Shown here: piece by piece, positions 1-9,191 of the stretch | How the letters are laid out: each line of letters starts with the position of its first letter | Position numbering within the stretch: the stretch's first letter is position 1 | Source of the DNA: Cerina sp048266425 | GTDB taxonomy: Bacteria; Bacteroidota; Bacteroidia; Flavobacteriales; Flavobacteriaceae | Direction of reading: 5' to 3' | Assembly (NCBI GenBank): GCA_048266425.1 | Contig: JBLWZN010000014.1 | Span: 1 to 64,000 of the forward strand | Length of the DNA stretch: 64,000 bases | Notes under the pieces: generated by a model | The model's input: only the letters and a program-made list of their open reading frames with translations | Database searches by the model: none | What the model was told of the DNA's origin: nothing | Position numbers and translations under genes: made by a program

Positions 1-356
1 AACTCTACATATTTAGAAATCTTCATAGGAAATCGATTTATTGTTCAATAAATTTACGGTTATAAAATTACCAATATACCGCCCCCTTTATTTCATCATT
101 ATTGATAATAATACATTATATATTGTCCTATATTTCTCCATTGACACCTACTTCCAAAAAACTGTAACGCCCTTCCTTCCCTACCCAAATACATAGAAAC
201 ACCTCAGAACATTACATTTTCAAGCCTTTCCTTCCGAAAAACACCAGTGCGTAACCTGGGGCAATTTTCCATGTAAATCAATCAATTAACAAGGAAAAAT
301 TGGCAAAAGCAATTCATATATTTACGACAACCAACTTTTTAAACAGTAATTATCCC
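1..356. other. Intergenic region, AT-rich, with one short inverted repeat
   Basis: No convincing coding sequence is seen here. The only structured element noticed is a perfect 8-bp inverted repeat with a TT centre at 36-53 (ATTTATTG, TT, CAATAAAT), which could be an operator or a weak hairpin. No clear TAnnTTTG promoter motif was found in front of the gene that follows. Confidence 0.5.
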
Positions 357-2327
357 ATGAATTGGATTAAACCCATTTTTCTAATCGCGGCGATCACCTT
401 CACCGCATGTAAACCCAAAAACAATTCCCAGACAACCGCCCAGGAAGCCCCAAAGCGGTTTGAACGGATGCCATATAACAATCCGGGGCTTACTGTAGAT
501 CTAGGGGTGGGACTATGGGCCTCTCCCCTACCTGTGGATTATGACGGCGACGGTGATATAGATCTTTTGGTTTCTTGCAGCGATGTGCCCTTTAACGGGA
601 TTTATCTATTCGAAAATACCAGCGGGGAGACATTCCCCACATTTGAACCCCCTATTAAGATTGGTGATCCCATAAAACACATTCAGGTTTCCTATGTAGA
701 CGGTACGCCCAGATTTCTGATACCGGGAGAAGAGCTAACGGATCTTAAATTGGGCCTTAGCGGTAATCACAAGACAATTTTCCAAGGGGATATCTTTGAT
801 AAACTGCACAATAAAATCCGATTTAATCAGTGGAAATACGTCGATTATGAAAACGACGGAGATCTGGACATCGTTGTTGGGATTCAAGATGGGGAGGACT
901 ACGGATGGGACAATGCCTTTAATGACAAGGGGGTGTGGACGAATGGCCCATTGCATGGCTATGTTTACCTTATTGAAAACATAAACGGCACTTACCAATT
1001 GAAGGACAAGATCAAAGCCGGTGACCAGCCTATCGATGTTTATGGGGCCCCATCCCCAAACTTTGATGATTTTGATGGCGATGGCGACCTCGATATTATC
1101 TGTGGCGAATTCCTGGACAAGTTTACCTGGTTCGAAAACATTGGCACCAGGGAGAAACCAAAATACGCGAAGGGAAAATATCTAAAAAATGAAAACGGCA
1201 TTGTTACGATGGACTTGGAAATGATCCTTCCGGTTTCGTTGGACTGGGACAAGGACGGGGATATCGATCTGGTCGTAGGTGATGAGGATGGCAGGGTCGC
1301 CTTTGTAGAAAACACAGGGAAAATAGTCGACCGAATGCCCGTTTTTAAAAGTCCGAAATATTTTAAGCAAAGGGCACAGGATGTAAAATTTGGCGCCCTA
1401 GCAACACCGTATAGCACGGATTGGGACGATGATGGCGACGAAGATCTGATTAGTGGAAATTCGGCCGGGTATATTTCGTTTATTGAGAACCTCGGTGGAG
1501 GGGAAAACCCAAAATGGGATGCCCCAAAACTACTGAAAGGCGAAAATGAAATTATACGTATTCAGGCCGGTGAAAATGGCTCCATTCAAGGACCTTGTGA
1601 AGCCAAATGGGGCTATACCACCTTATCGGTAGCCGATTGGGACCACGATGGCCTAAAAGACATTATCGTGAATTCGGTCTGGGGGAAAGTAGTTTGGTAC
1701 AGGAACATGGGATCAAAAGGAAATCCAAAATTGGGCGAGGAACAGCCTATCGAAGTACATTGGGATGGCGACACCCCCAAACCGGAATGGTTCTGGTGGA
1801 ATCCGGAACCCAATACGCTGGCAACCCAGTGGCGAACCACCCCTACTGCCATCGATTGGAACAAGGATGGACTTATGGACTTGGTGATGTTGGACAAGGA
1901 TGGGTATTTAAGCTATTTTGAACGCTATCAGGACAACAACAAACTATTATTAAAACCTGGGAAGCGTATTTTTTATTCCGTAAACGGAACCTTTAACCGG
2001 AAAAATGAAAAGCTCGACAGTTTGCCCGGTCTTCTACGGCTTAGCGAGAAAGAATTTGGGAGCAGTGGTAGAAGAAAAATGGCCTTTGGAGATTGGGACG
2101 GTGATGGTGATACGGATCTGATAATCAACGGTATCAATGCCGTACTGCTGGAAAACGTCGGCCAAACCCCCGAAAAAGTCGAATTTAAGTACCACGATAA
2201 TTTCTCCGACAAAAAATTGGCCGGCCATTCCACCAGTCCAACCCTGGTAAACTGGAACAACTCAGGAAAACCGGACTTGCTTTTGGGGGCAGAGGATGGA
2301 TATTTTTACTATTGGACCAATGAATAG
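357..2327 (+). CDS. FG-GAP/VCBS repeat lipoprotein
   Basis: Probable surface or periplasmic lipoprotein of 656 residues with a calcium-dependent beta-propeller. The reading frame is open from a TTG at 300, but the ATG at 357 gives a textbook lipoprotein signal peptide (MNWIKPIFLIAAITFTAC, Cys18), so I chose 357. About eight Asp-rich loops of DxDxDGDxD type are visible along the whole protein, for example DYDGDGDIDLL, DWDKDGDIDLV, DWDDDGDEDLI and DWDGDGDTDLI; they are the calcium loops of FG-GAP/VCBS blades. No catalytic domain is recognisable. Such proteins often occur in glycan-utilisation loci of Bacteroidota and may bind glycan or act as an uncharacterised enzyme. It is transcribed towards the convergent propeller-toroid gene at 2411-4669. 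The exact function is unknown. Confidence 0.85.
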   Translation: MNWIKPIFLIAAITFTACKPKNNSQTTAQEAPKRFERMPYNNPGLTVDLGVGLWASPLPVDYDGDGDIDLLVSCSDVPFNGIYLFENTSGETFPTFEPPIKIGDPIKHIQVSYVDGTPRFLIPGEELTDLKLGLSGNHKTIFQGDIFDKLHNKIRFNQWKYVDYENDGDLDIVVGIQDGEDYGWDNAFNDKGVWTNGPLHGYVYLIENINGTYQLKDKIKAGDQPIDVYGAPSPNFDDFDGDGDLDIICGEFLDKFTWFENIGTREKPKYAKGKYLKNENGIVTMDLEMILPVSLDWDKDGDIDLVVGDEDGRVAFVENTGKIVDRMPVFKSPKYFKQRAQDVKFGALATPYSTDWDDDGDEDLISGNSAGYISFIENLGGGENPKWDAPKLLKGENEIIRIQAGENGSIQGPCEAKWGYTTLSVADWDHDGLKDIIVNSVWGKVVWYRNMGSKGNPKLGEEQPIEVHWDGDTPKPEWFWWNPEPNTLATQWRTTPTAIDWNKDGLMDLVMLDKDGYLSYFERYQDNNKLLLKPGKRIFYSVNGTFNRKNEKLDSLPGLLRLSEKEFGSSGRRKMAFGDWDGDGDTDLIINGINAVLLENVGQTPEKVEFKYHDNFSDKKLAGHSTSPTLVNWNNSGKPDLLLGAEDGYFYYWTNE

Positions 2328-2410
2328 GCCCATTCTGGTTTGCCCGGATACCAGTCCAACCGACATAATAGGCGACAGATTTTAGAAAGGGCAAAACGAT
2401 GCAAAAGGTA

Positions 2411-4669
2411 CTATTCGCCCTGTATCAAATTTAAATATCGTCCCATCCAATAGGGCAACAGCCAGAAAACCGGTTCCCGTTCTTCCGCTGGATTTCCGCT
2501 AGCGGCCAAATATGGATTCTGGTCCCAACGAACCGTCCTATATTCGCTCGGAGGCCGCAAAGCTACCTGCAATTCTTCCAGGATGGGCTGCCTAACGACC
2601 TTCAAGTCTTCCCGCTTGCCGTTGTCTATGTACCAATCTACCAAGTCCAACGGGGCATCCTTTAGAAAGTCTATGGAGCTATCCAACCCATCCGAACCAC
2701 CGGAAAGTATATTGTAAGTAAAGTTGACCATGGGACTTTCTGCAGTCCTATACTTTTGGAACCATTGGTCAAAGATGCCCCGATAGGCTTTTTTTAGTTT
2801 TGGATCTTCCTCATAGGTAATCAAGGGAGGATAAACGTACATTGCCATATAAATATCGAAATACGTTTCCCATGCCGGATTGGTATGGTACAGCGATTTG
2901 GCATTTTCCAGATAGCCTTCATCCTCGATCAATCCTATATATTCCTTTTGATATTTTTCATCCTTGGTGATAAAATAAGTGAACTTTAAAAACGAAAGCA
3001 ACTCCAACGAATTCAATGCCCTTTCGGGAGCCCAATCGGGGTCGTGGTTCAATTTTTTTGGAGACCAAATACCCCATTTTGTCGGCTTCCCATCCACATC
3101 GACCAGATTGAAATCGTTCCGTATCAAATGGTCCATGATCTTGCTGAAATGGGTTGCAATCCGCTGTTTTTCATTAGCATCGGCCACTAAATTATAGTAC
3201 CAATAATAACCGAACAAATGTCCACAAAGCTCATCACTACTGGTATCGCCCTTCCATTTCCATTTTCCGTCCTTGGAAACGTGCCATCGTTCTTCCACGG
3301 CTTTTTGCCTCGGATTTTCCACCAACATCTCAGCGTATTCACGGTCGGTAATGGTACGGTTCATGTCATGTGATTCTTCCCAGGAAACTGGAATAATGGT
3401 CCTCGCAAAAAATCCGTCGCTATCGGTGACCTCCCTCAGATACTGTAAAAAATCAAAAGCTTTTTTTGCACGTACTTTTGCTTGGGGATCTTTTGTTACC
3501 GCATACCTAAAGGATTCCATGGCGAGGTAATTGGAGGTGTATTCGCCGTCATTATCGTCGTCGTCCGGTTGAATTGAAGTGGTATCCCCTGGGATGGCCA
3601 ACCTAGTCCTGGCGATGATCCATGGTTCCCGAACATGGCGGCGAATAAGATTTTTATAAAAATAATCGGCCTTTCCAGCAAGGGTCATTTCCTTATTTTT
3701 GATGGCGCTTACCCCTTTGGAAGTAGCGATCCAAGCGTTTCCTTGGGTATCAAAGGCAATGTCCCGGACGTTATCGGACACCAACCAACGTTTGCCCAGG
3801 CGAACCGAATAAGCCTCCTCCCCTGGTGTAAACCTCGTAATGCCATATTCGGTCCCTACCCACATTCTGCCGTCCGGAGCCTTGCGTACCACCCGAACAT
3901 TGGAATTGACAATACCGTTCTTAGGCTCTTTTCTGCCGACAACGTTGTTTTGGCTATCCCTTATGGTAATTCCGCCCAGGCCGCCTACCCACAAGTTGTC
4001 CTCTTCATCGAAATCCATTCCCTGGACATAGGCACTGATCAAATCGTCGTTTTTCTGGAACACTTGCGTTTTGGTATCATTGCAGTGATAGAGCCCCACG
4101 TCGGTACCGATCCAAAGTCCCCCCGCCCTATCTGAAAGCGCAGTACGAACACTTCCAGGCGCCTTAAAATCCTTATTTACCCAAATTTCGTTTACGAACA
4201 AAGAAATGCCCTTTGGCCCAAGAGCGTATATCCCTTCCTGTGCCGGTAAAATTTTAGCAATGGGCGGTTTTGCTCCGTTTACCTTTTCAATTTTTCCAGA
4301 GCGATTGCTGTAGACCCCATTCCATGTCGCGATCCAAATTTTCCCGTCGGAATCGAATTTTATGTCATATGCCGGCCCTTGGTCTGCCCCTTTGATCATG
4401 GAGACCCATTCGCTGGAACCGTGGTTCTTTAGGTAGACCCCATTCTTAGTTGCAATCCAAATATTGTCGTTTATATCGGGCTGGATCGCCCTGACATCGT
4501 TGGCATCCACGTTTTCGGCGTCGATAATAAAAGCTTCGTGATATTCCTGATGAAAGGGCCTATCCCGATATGGACCATGGCTATCGGAGGCAGTTTTGGT
4601 AATTTCCGGATGTTTCTTATTGCACGCTAGGACGGCAATGAAGGATAGGAGTACTATTAATTTTCCCAT
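2411..4669 (-). CDS. Propeller-toroid lipoprotein 1, candidate carbohydrate-active enzyme
   Basis: Lipoprotein of 752 residues (lipobox before Cys16, MGKLIVLLSFIAVLAC). Residues about 50-330 form a beta-propeller of Reg_prop type, with repeated blades such as IWIATKNGVYL, IWIATWNGVYS, LWIGTDVGLYH, MWVGTEYGITRF and AWIATSKGVSAI. Residues about 340-750 look all-helical, like an (alpha/alpha) toroid, with blocks shared with the paralogues at 56099-58333 and 58436-60565: DNDGEYTSNYLAMESFRYA, DTSSDELCGH, DGKPTKWG, PLDLVDWYIDN and a C-terminal LLPYWMGRY (737-745). There is no kinase or DNA-binding domain, so a label of two-component regulator would mislead. It is the last gene of the lyase, symporter and dehydrogenase operon, 68 bp after the Gfo/Idh gene. 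A glycoside hydrolase or lyase activity is my inference; the family is not one I can name. Confidence 0.8.
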   Translation of the reverse strand: MGKLIVLLSFIAVLACNKKHPEITKTASDSHGPYRDRPFHQEYHEAFIIDAENVDANDVRAIQPDINDNIWIATKNGVYLKNHGSSEWVSMIKGADQGPAYDIKFDSDGKIWIATWNGVYSNRSGKIEKVNGAKPPIAKILPAQEGIYALGPKGISLFVNEIWVNKDFKAPGSVRTALSDRAGGLWIGTDVGLYHCNDTKTQVFQKNDDLISAYVQGMDFDEEDNLWVGGLGGITIRDSQNNVVGRKEPKNGIVNSNVRVVRKAPDGRMWVGTEYGITRFTPGEEAYSVRLGKRWLVSDNVRDIAFDTQGNAWIATSKGVSAIKNKEMTLAGKADYFYKNLIRRHVREPWIIARTRLAIPGDTTSIQPDDDDNDGEYTSNYLAMESFRYAVTKDPQAKVRAKKAFDFLQYLREVTDSDGFFARTIIPVSWEESHDMNRTITDREYAEMLVENPRQKAVEERWHVSKDGKWKWKGDTSSDELCGHLFGYYWYYNLVADANEKQRIATHFSKIMDHLIRNDFNLVDVDGKPTKWGIWSPKKLNHDPDWAPERALNSLELLSFLKFTYFITKDEKYQKEYIGLIEDEGYLENAKSLYHTNPAWETYFDIYMAMYVYPPLITYEEDPKLKKAYRGIFDQWFQKYRTAESPMVNFTYNILSGGSDGLDSSIDFLKDAPLDLVDWYIDNGKREDLKVVRQPILEELQVALRPPSEYRTVRWDQNPYLAASGNPAEEREPVFWLLPYWMGRYLNLIQGE

Positions 4670-4737
4670 TGCTATAAGTTATTCAGGTCTTTGTAGTGTA
4701 GCCATAACTATGAGAGCTACCCGAAACATTGAGGGGC

Positions 4738-5730
4738 CTATAAGTAGATTACCTTGTCCAACCGATCGCTCTCCTTTATGGCTTGGATCGCGATCATATT
4801 ATGCAATGCATCTTCCAAGGTAACGGGAAGCGCCGTATTATCCAAAATAGCCCTTGAAAAAACATCGGCCTGTAAAGTGTACTGATTGCACGGTTCAAAA
4901 AGGATTTCCTCCCTTCTCCCACCTTGGGTCAACCATATTTTGGCAGGTCTACCAGGGAGGGGGTTAAAGGGAATTTCAAATTCGATACTACCCTCGGTTC
5001 CGAATAATTTAACCGCTTGATTTTCGGCAAGTTGAATGGAAGAAAAGAAAATAGCACGACCTTTCTCGAACTCCAGTACCCCAGAGGCATGGCTATCGAC
5101 CTCAAAGTCCTGGTGATATTCCAGGGAGGATACGACCCGTTTGGGTTCCGCATCGAACAGAAAACGGGAAATTGAAACCGGATAGCACCCAACATCCATC
5201 AAACTTCCTCCGCCAAATTCCTTCTTGTTTACAATACTATTTGAATCGTCCTCAAAAAAAGAAAAAGATGCTTGTACAATTTTCAAGGAGCCGATCGCTC
5301 CCTCCTGCACCAATTGCTTTGCCTTTATCCATTGGGGATGAAACTTGTACATAAAAGCCTCCATGATCCTAAGGTCCGGATGTTTTGTTGCCACGTCCAG
5401 CAAACTTTTGGCTTCCTGGGCATTCATGCCTACAGGTTTTTCCACTAGGACGTGTTTACCCGCTTTCAAAGCCTGAATGGCCCATTCTACGTGAAGATGG
5501 TTGGGAAGAGGAATGTAAACGGCTTGGATACCTTCATCGGCCAGAAGCTCCCCATAGCTTCCAAAATATTTTGGAATAAGAAGCTTATTTGCCAATTCCT
5601 TAGCTCTTTCGGGGCTTCGTGAAGCAATGGCCAAAACCTCGCCATACCCACTTTGTTGTATGGCCGGAATAACTTGTTCCACGGCAATAGTCGCAGCACC
5701 CAATACACCCCATCGAATTTTTTTGGCCAT
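4738..5730 (-). CDS. Gfo/Idh/MocA family oxidoreductase (cytoplasmic)
   Basis: NAD(P)-dependent sugar or inositol dehydrogenase-type protein of 330 residues. The N-terminal Rossmann fold begins RWGVLGAATIA and the family EKP motif is present in HVLVEKPVGMNAQEAK. The C-terminal alpha/beta domain contains GGGSLMDVGCYPVS, typical of the substrate side. The frame extends upstream to a TTG at 5757, but the ATG at 5730 (MAKKIRWGVLG) sits right before the Rossmann strand and is preferred. There is no signal peptide, so it acts in the cytoplasm on an imported sugar. It lies 41 bp downstream of the SSS transporter and probably belongs to the same operon, which suggests that it oxidises or epimerises the transported compound. 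The substrate cannot be told from sequence. Confidence 0.9.
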   Translation of the reverse strand: MAKKIRWGVLGAATIAVEQVIPAIQQSGYGEVLAIASRSPERAKELANKLLIPKYFGSYGELLADEGIQAVYIPLPNHLHVEWAIQALKAGKHVLVEKPVGMNAQEAKSLLDVATKHPDLRIMEAFMYKFHPQWIKAKQLVQEGAIGSLKIVQASFSFFEDDSNSIVNKKEFGGGSLMDVGCYPVSISRFLFDAEPKRVVSSLEYHQDFEVDSHASGVLEFEKGRAIFFSSIQLAENQAVKLFGTEGSIEFEIPFNPLPGRPAKIWLTQGGRREEILFEPCNQYTLQADVFSRAILDNTALPVTLEDALHNMIAIQAIKESDRLDKVIYL

Positions 5731-5771
5731 AGTGCCTCTTGTAAATTTATTTTCCAAAAACTTACCTATTG

Positions 5772-7250
5772 TTACTTTCTCAGCTTGTTGAAGGCAACAA
5801 ATAGGAGGGCCAAGGATATTAATCCGGCGGTTGCGATTGCCCCGATGATAATTGGATCAATAGTACATTCCAACCACTCATAACCGGATGGAAGATCTCT
5901 TAGGAACGTTCCCCAAATAATGATAAGTATACTAAAGATTACGGAAACAATCCCCTGCCAATGTTTCATTTTCACATTAAAAATGGCCAAAAGGAAAAGA
6001 CCCAATATACCCCCACCAAATATGCCCGATATCTGCCACCAAATATCCAATGCACTTTGGGCATTGATCAACAGTAAACTGAAGATAATTCCTAAAAGCC
6101 CCCAGATTACCGTGGTCCACCGAAGAAAACCGATACTGCTTTTTTCTGAGGCATTTGGCCTAAAGTACTTTTTATAGTAATCGAGATATAGAACCGTCGC
6201 CGATGAATTCAAAGCGGAATCCACGGTACTCATGGATGCGGCCAAGATTGCGGCAATTATCAACCCTTTGACGCCTACAGGAAGCTCCGTGGCAATGAAA
6301 TAAGGGAAAACTTCATCACCTTTCATTATCGAAGGATCGAGAACATGGCCGGCCCCGGAATAAAAGGCGAACATGGCAGTGCCGATATACAGGAATATCA
6401 TGGTCAACGGCAAATAAATGAGCATGGCGATCCAAACCGATTTCTTGGCCTTCTTTTCTGTGGCTACGGAACTATACTTCTGGGTATAGTTTTGATCCGC
6501 CATTAAGTTTCTAATATTTTCCGTTACCCCATAGATAATCATCACCCAAATGGTGCGGCCGGTCAGGGAAAAAGAAGTGTCTCCCAAACTAAATTTATTG
6601 GCATCAAAGGCATTCTGGATTAAAAAATCCGGTTTGGAAAAAACATCTATTGTTAGGATATAGGCGCAAAATAGCAGTCCCCCTATCATGATTATAGATT
6701 GGATGACATCGGTCCAGATAACCGCTTCCATCCCGCCCATCAAAGTATAGGCAATTGTCAGTATACCAATGATCAAGATCAAGGTCTTAATATCCAGATC
6801 AATAAAAGAGGTCAACAACAGGGAAGAGAGGTATAAGATCACGGCCGTTCTTCCTATCATAAAAAGTACAAAGGACAACGAGGCATACACCCGGCCCCAA
6901 TCCCCGATTTTTTCCTCCAAATATTTGTATACCGAGATTATCTTGTGTTTGCGATAATGCGGTATTACATACTCTGTCACAAACCAGGTAACCGGAACCG
7001 CCGTAAGCGCAAAAATCAAGGGATGCCAGTTTTCATCAAATGCTTTACCTGGCACGGCGATATAGGAAATACTGCTGGTATAGGCGCTCATTACCGCTAT
7101 CCCCGCCGCCCATGCCGGTATACCCATGCCCGCGACCATAAACTCCTCGGAAGTCTTGGTCTTCCGCATAAAATAGACACCCATAACCACCATGACCAAT
7201 CCATAAAGGACAAGAATAACCGTGTCTAGCACTCCCAATTGATAGTTCAT
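5772..7250 (-). CDS. Sodium:solute symporter (SSS/SLC5 family)
   Basis: Inner-membrane Na+-coupled importer of 492 residues with about 13 hydrophobic segments spread along the chain. The N-terminus (MNYQLGVLDTVILVLYGLV) and the following SSEEF-type loop (KTKTSEEFMVAG, then SAYTSSISYIAVPGKAF) are characteristic of SSS sugar and sialic-acid-type transporters. Family members carry sugars, sialic acids or carboxylates. Here the gene starts 17 bp after the stop of a DHDPS/NAL-type lyase and is followed by a Gfo/Idh dehydrogenase, so it probably imports the substrate or product of these enzymes. By gene context a sialic-acid-like or keto-sugar acid is plausible, but this is inference. Confidence 0.92.
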   Translation of the reverse strand: MNYQLGVLDTVILVLYGLVMVVMGVYFMRKTKTSEEFMVAGMGIPAWAAGIAVMSAYTSSISYIAVPGKAFDENWHPLIFALTAVPVTWFVTEYVIPHYRKHKIISVYKYLEEKIGDWGRVYASLSFVLFMIGRTAVILYLSSLLLTSFIDLDIKTLILIIGILTIAYTLMGGMEAVIWTDVIQSIIMIGGLLFCAYILTIDVFSKPDFLIQNAFDANKFSLGDTSFSLTGRTIWVMIIYGVTENIRNLMADQNYTQKYSSVATEKKAKKSVWIAMLIYLPLTMIFLYIGTAMFAFYSGAGHVLDPSIMKGDEVFPYFIATELPVGVKGLIIAAILAASMSTVDSALNSSATVLYLDYYKKYFRPNASEKSSIGFLRWTTVIWGLLGIIFSLLLINAQSALDIWWQISGIFGGGILGLFLLAIFNVKMKHWQGIVSVIFSILIIIWGTFLRDLPSGYEWLECTIDPIIIGAIATAGLISLALLFVAFNKLRK

Positions 7251-7267
7251 AGTGTCTTATGTGTTTA

Positions 7268-8176
7268 TTATGCTGGCAAAAGTTCCAAATTTTCCAAGTA
7301 GCCTTTAATCTTTTCCCGCTCAACAGGTCCAAAGTTTCGCAAAGGAAGCGCCATAAAATCCTCGCATATACCCATTACCGACAAAGAACTTTTAATGCCC
7401 TTGGTAACGCGCGATTCGTATTGGCCAACGCTATAGATGGTGTCGTAAATATACTTTACCTTTTTGTTAAGTTCATCAACGACCACCTCATTGTTCTGCA
7501 AAGAGGCATTGTAAAGGTCTACAAAGAGCTTTGGAAGAAAATTGGCCCCTCCTGCCACTGCCCCGTGACCACCGTGTTTAATCGTGTTGGATAAAAAGGA
7601 TTCCGTTCCAACTATTATGGAGAAATCTGGCGAATCCTTAAATGCCTCGATAAGGGAATAAAGATATTCCAAGTTTCCAGAACTGTCCTTAATTCCAAGT
7701 GCCCCCAATTCCTTGGCAAGACGAACAATCTTCAAGGAGATATGCATCTTGGTACAACTTGGCATATTGTAAAGCATAAAAGGCAAAGGTAACTTTGGCA
7801 CCAACGACTCGAGATAATCGGTCATTTCGCTCTCCGAAATCGGAAAATAGTAGGGGGGCGCAATTACGACAACGTCGGCACCGGATTCCTTGGCATGCTC
7901 TGCAATGTCGATGGACCCCTGGAATGAGGTATCCGAGATGCCAACAAGGACAGGGACCCGATGGTTTATTTGCTTACAAGCCTTTGTAATCAATTCCTTG
8001 CGCAACCCGTATGTTAAACTAGGGGCTTCCCCATTGGTGCCAAGTAAAAAGATCCCGTGTACACCTCCGGAAATCATATGTTCTATTAACCGTTCCAATC
8101 CTTTGTGGTCCAGTTGCCCTTCAGCTGTTAAAGGGGTTATCATTGGAGGAATAATCCCCTTTAATTCTATGTTCAT
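7268..8176 (-). CDS. Dihydrodipicolinate synthase/N-acetylneuraminate lyase family protein 1
   Basis: Class I aldolase/lyase of the DHDPS/NAL superfamily, 302 residues, cytoplasmic. The catalytic elements are visible: GTNGE (46-50), the tyrosine of LYNMPS (Tyr136) and the Schiff-base lysine in GIKDSS (Lys163). It is a close paralogue of the protein at 14559-15512; both share FPIS, LPLPF, YN(M/I)PSCTK and GGHxAVAGGAN. The family includes sialic acid lyase, 2-keto-3-deoxy-sugar acid aldolases and DapA. Its place as first gene of an operon with an SSS importer and a sugar dehydrogenase argues for sugar catabolism rather than lysine synthesis. It diverges from the AraC-type regulator across a 140-bp gap, so it is probably controlled by that regulator. 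Confidence 0.9.
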   Translation of the reverse strand: MNIELKGIIPPMITPLTAEGQLDHKGLERLIEHMISGGVHGIFLLGTNGEAPSLTYGLRKELITKACKQINHRVPVLVGISDTSFQGSIDIAEHAKESGADVVVIAPPYYFPISESEMTDYLESLVPKLPLPFMLYNMPSCTKMHISLKIVRLAKELGALGIKDSSGNLEYLYSLIEAFKDSPDFSIIVGTESFLSNTIKHGGHGAVAGGANFLPKLFVDLYNASLQNNEVVVDELNKKVKYIYDTIYSVGQYESRVTKGIKSSLSVMGICEDFMALPLRNFGPVEREKIKGYLENLELLPA

Positions 8177-8316
8177 TTTATTTTATTACTTAACCACAAA
8201 GTAAAATGAATTAGATTTTGCCCACCACAATTATTTTACACATATCTTATATTATTTTAACCCAATGTTTCAAACTTTTTGCGTAATATTGACTATTAGA
8301 GTTAAAATATGTAGAC

Positions 8317-9165
8317 ATGGAATTTGTTGTTGAAAAAATATATGTTCCGAGCAACCACTCTTTCATTTCAAGGAAACTGCCCTTGTCTTCCAATGCTAGG
8401 ATCCATTCCCACAAAAATTTTGAGCTCAATTATATAACCTCTGGTGCCGGGCGTCGTATTGTAGGGGATAACATTTCCGGTTTTGAAAAGGGCGATTTGG
8501 TTTTATTGGGCCCGGAACTCCCACATTGCTGGGAAGTTTTAGATAGCGAAAAAGGCGAGGAACCAACTTGCATTGTAACCCACTTCTCAGAGAACATAAT
8601 CGATTCAGATTTCTTTAAAATGCCTGAATTACAGAGGGTTGTAGCCTTGTTGAAAGAGGCAAACAACGGAATTCGGTTTAAATCCGAGGACGATACCGAA
8701 ATACGTCAAATATTGACGGAATTGTCAGAAAGCAGAGGTCTGGAATACTACATAGGTTTGCTCAAAGTATTTAATAGCCTAATAAAAATTACGGAAAGGA
8801 TTACGCTATCAAACCCAATGAACCAGACGTCGGTATTTTCCAAGAATATTGAACAGATCAATAAGGTATACGAATACGTTTTTCAAAATATCCAAGAAGG
8901 TGTAAAGCTGGAAGAAGCCTCGGCCGTTTTGCATATGGCCCCGAGTTCCTTCTGTCGCTTTTTCAAAAAAAAGACCGGCCTAACCTTTATGGAATATGTA
9001 AAAAACGTGCGCGTAGGGATCGCAGCAAAACTACTGGCCGAAACCGACAAACAGATTACCCAAATTTGTTTTGAAAGCGGGTATAATAACCTTGCCAATT
9101 TTAATCATTACTTTAAAGCGAACATGGGGAAAACCCCATCCGATTATCGCAAGAACTTCAGATAA
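8317..9165 (+). CDS. AraC family transcriptional regulator with N-terminal cupin domain
   Basis: Regulator of 282 residues. Residues about 15-95 resemble an AraC-type cupin ligand-binding domain (IHSHKNFELNYITSGAG, then GDLVLLGPELPHCW). Residues about 180-282 hold two helix-turn-helix motifs, including LHMAPSSFCRFFKKKTG and ICFESGYNNLANFNHYFK, ending in the usual GKTPSDYRKNF. It is transcribed divergently from the lyase-symporter-dehydrogenase operon that starts at 8176, and the 140-bp gap between them should hold both promoters and its operator. It most likely senses a sugar-derived intermediate and controls this catabolic operon, possibly also other parts of the locus. It is the only DNA-binding regulator recognised in the window. 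Confidence 0.93.
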   Translation: MEFVVEKIYVPSNHSFISRKLPLSSNARIHSHKNFELNYITSGAGRRIVGDNISGFEKGDLVLLGPELPHCWEVLDSEKGEEPTCIVTHFSENIIDSDFFKMPELQRVVALLKEANNGIRFKSEDDTEIRQILTELSESRGLEYYIGLLKVFNSLIKITERITLSNPMNQTSVFSKNIEQINKVYEYVFQNIQEGVKLEEASAVLHMAPSSFCRFFKKKTGLTFMEYVKNVRVGIAAKLLAETDKQITQICFESGYNNLANFNHYFKANMGKTPSDYRKNFR

Positions 9166-9191
9166 CTTGCGCCCAAATAAATAGAGGCACC

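Noticed and set aside
3635..4135. Open frame of 166 codons on the plus strand
   Set aside because: It is antisense to the propeller part of the lipoprotein at 2411-4669; repeats in the propeller keep the opposite frame open.
2411..4669. Two-component regulator (from Reg_prop-like blades)
   Set aside because: No histidine kinase, receiver or DNA-binding domain is present; the protein ends in a toroid-like domain.
7268..8176. DapA of lysine biosynthesis
   Set aside because: The operon with a sugar importer and dehydrogenase, and the close second copy, fit sugar-acid catabolism better.
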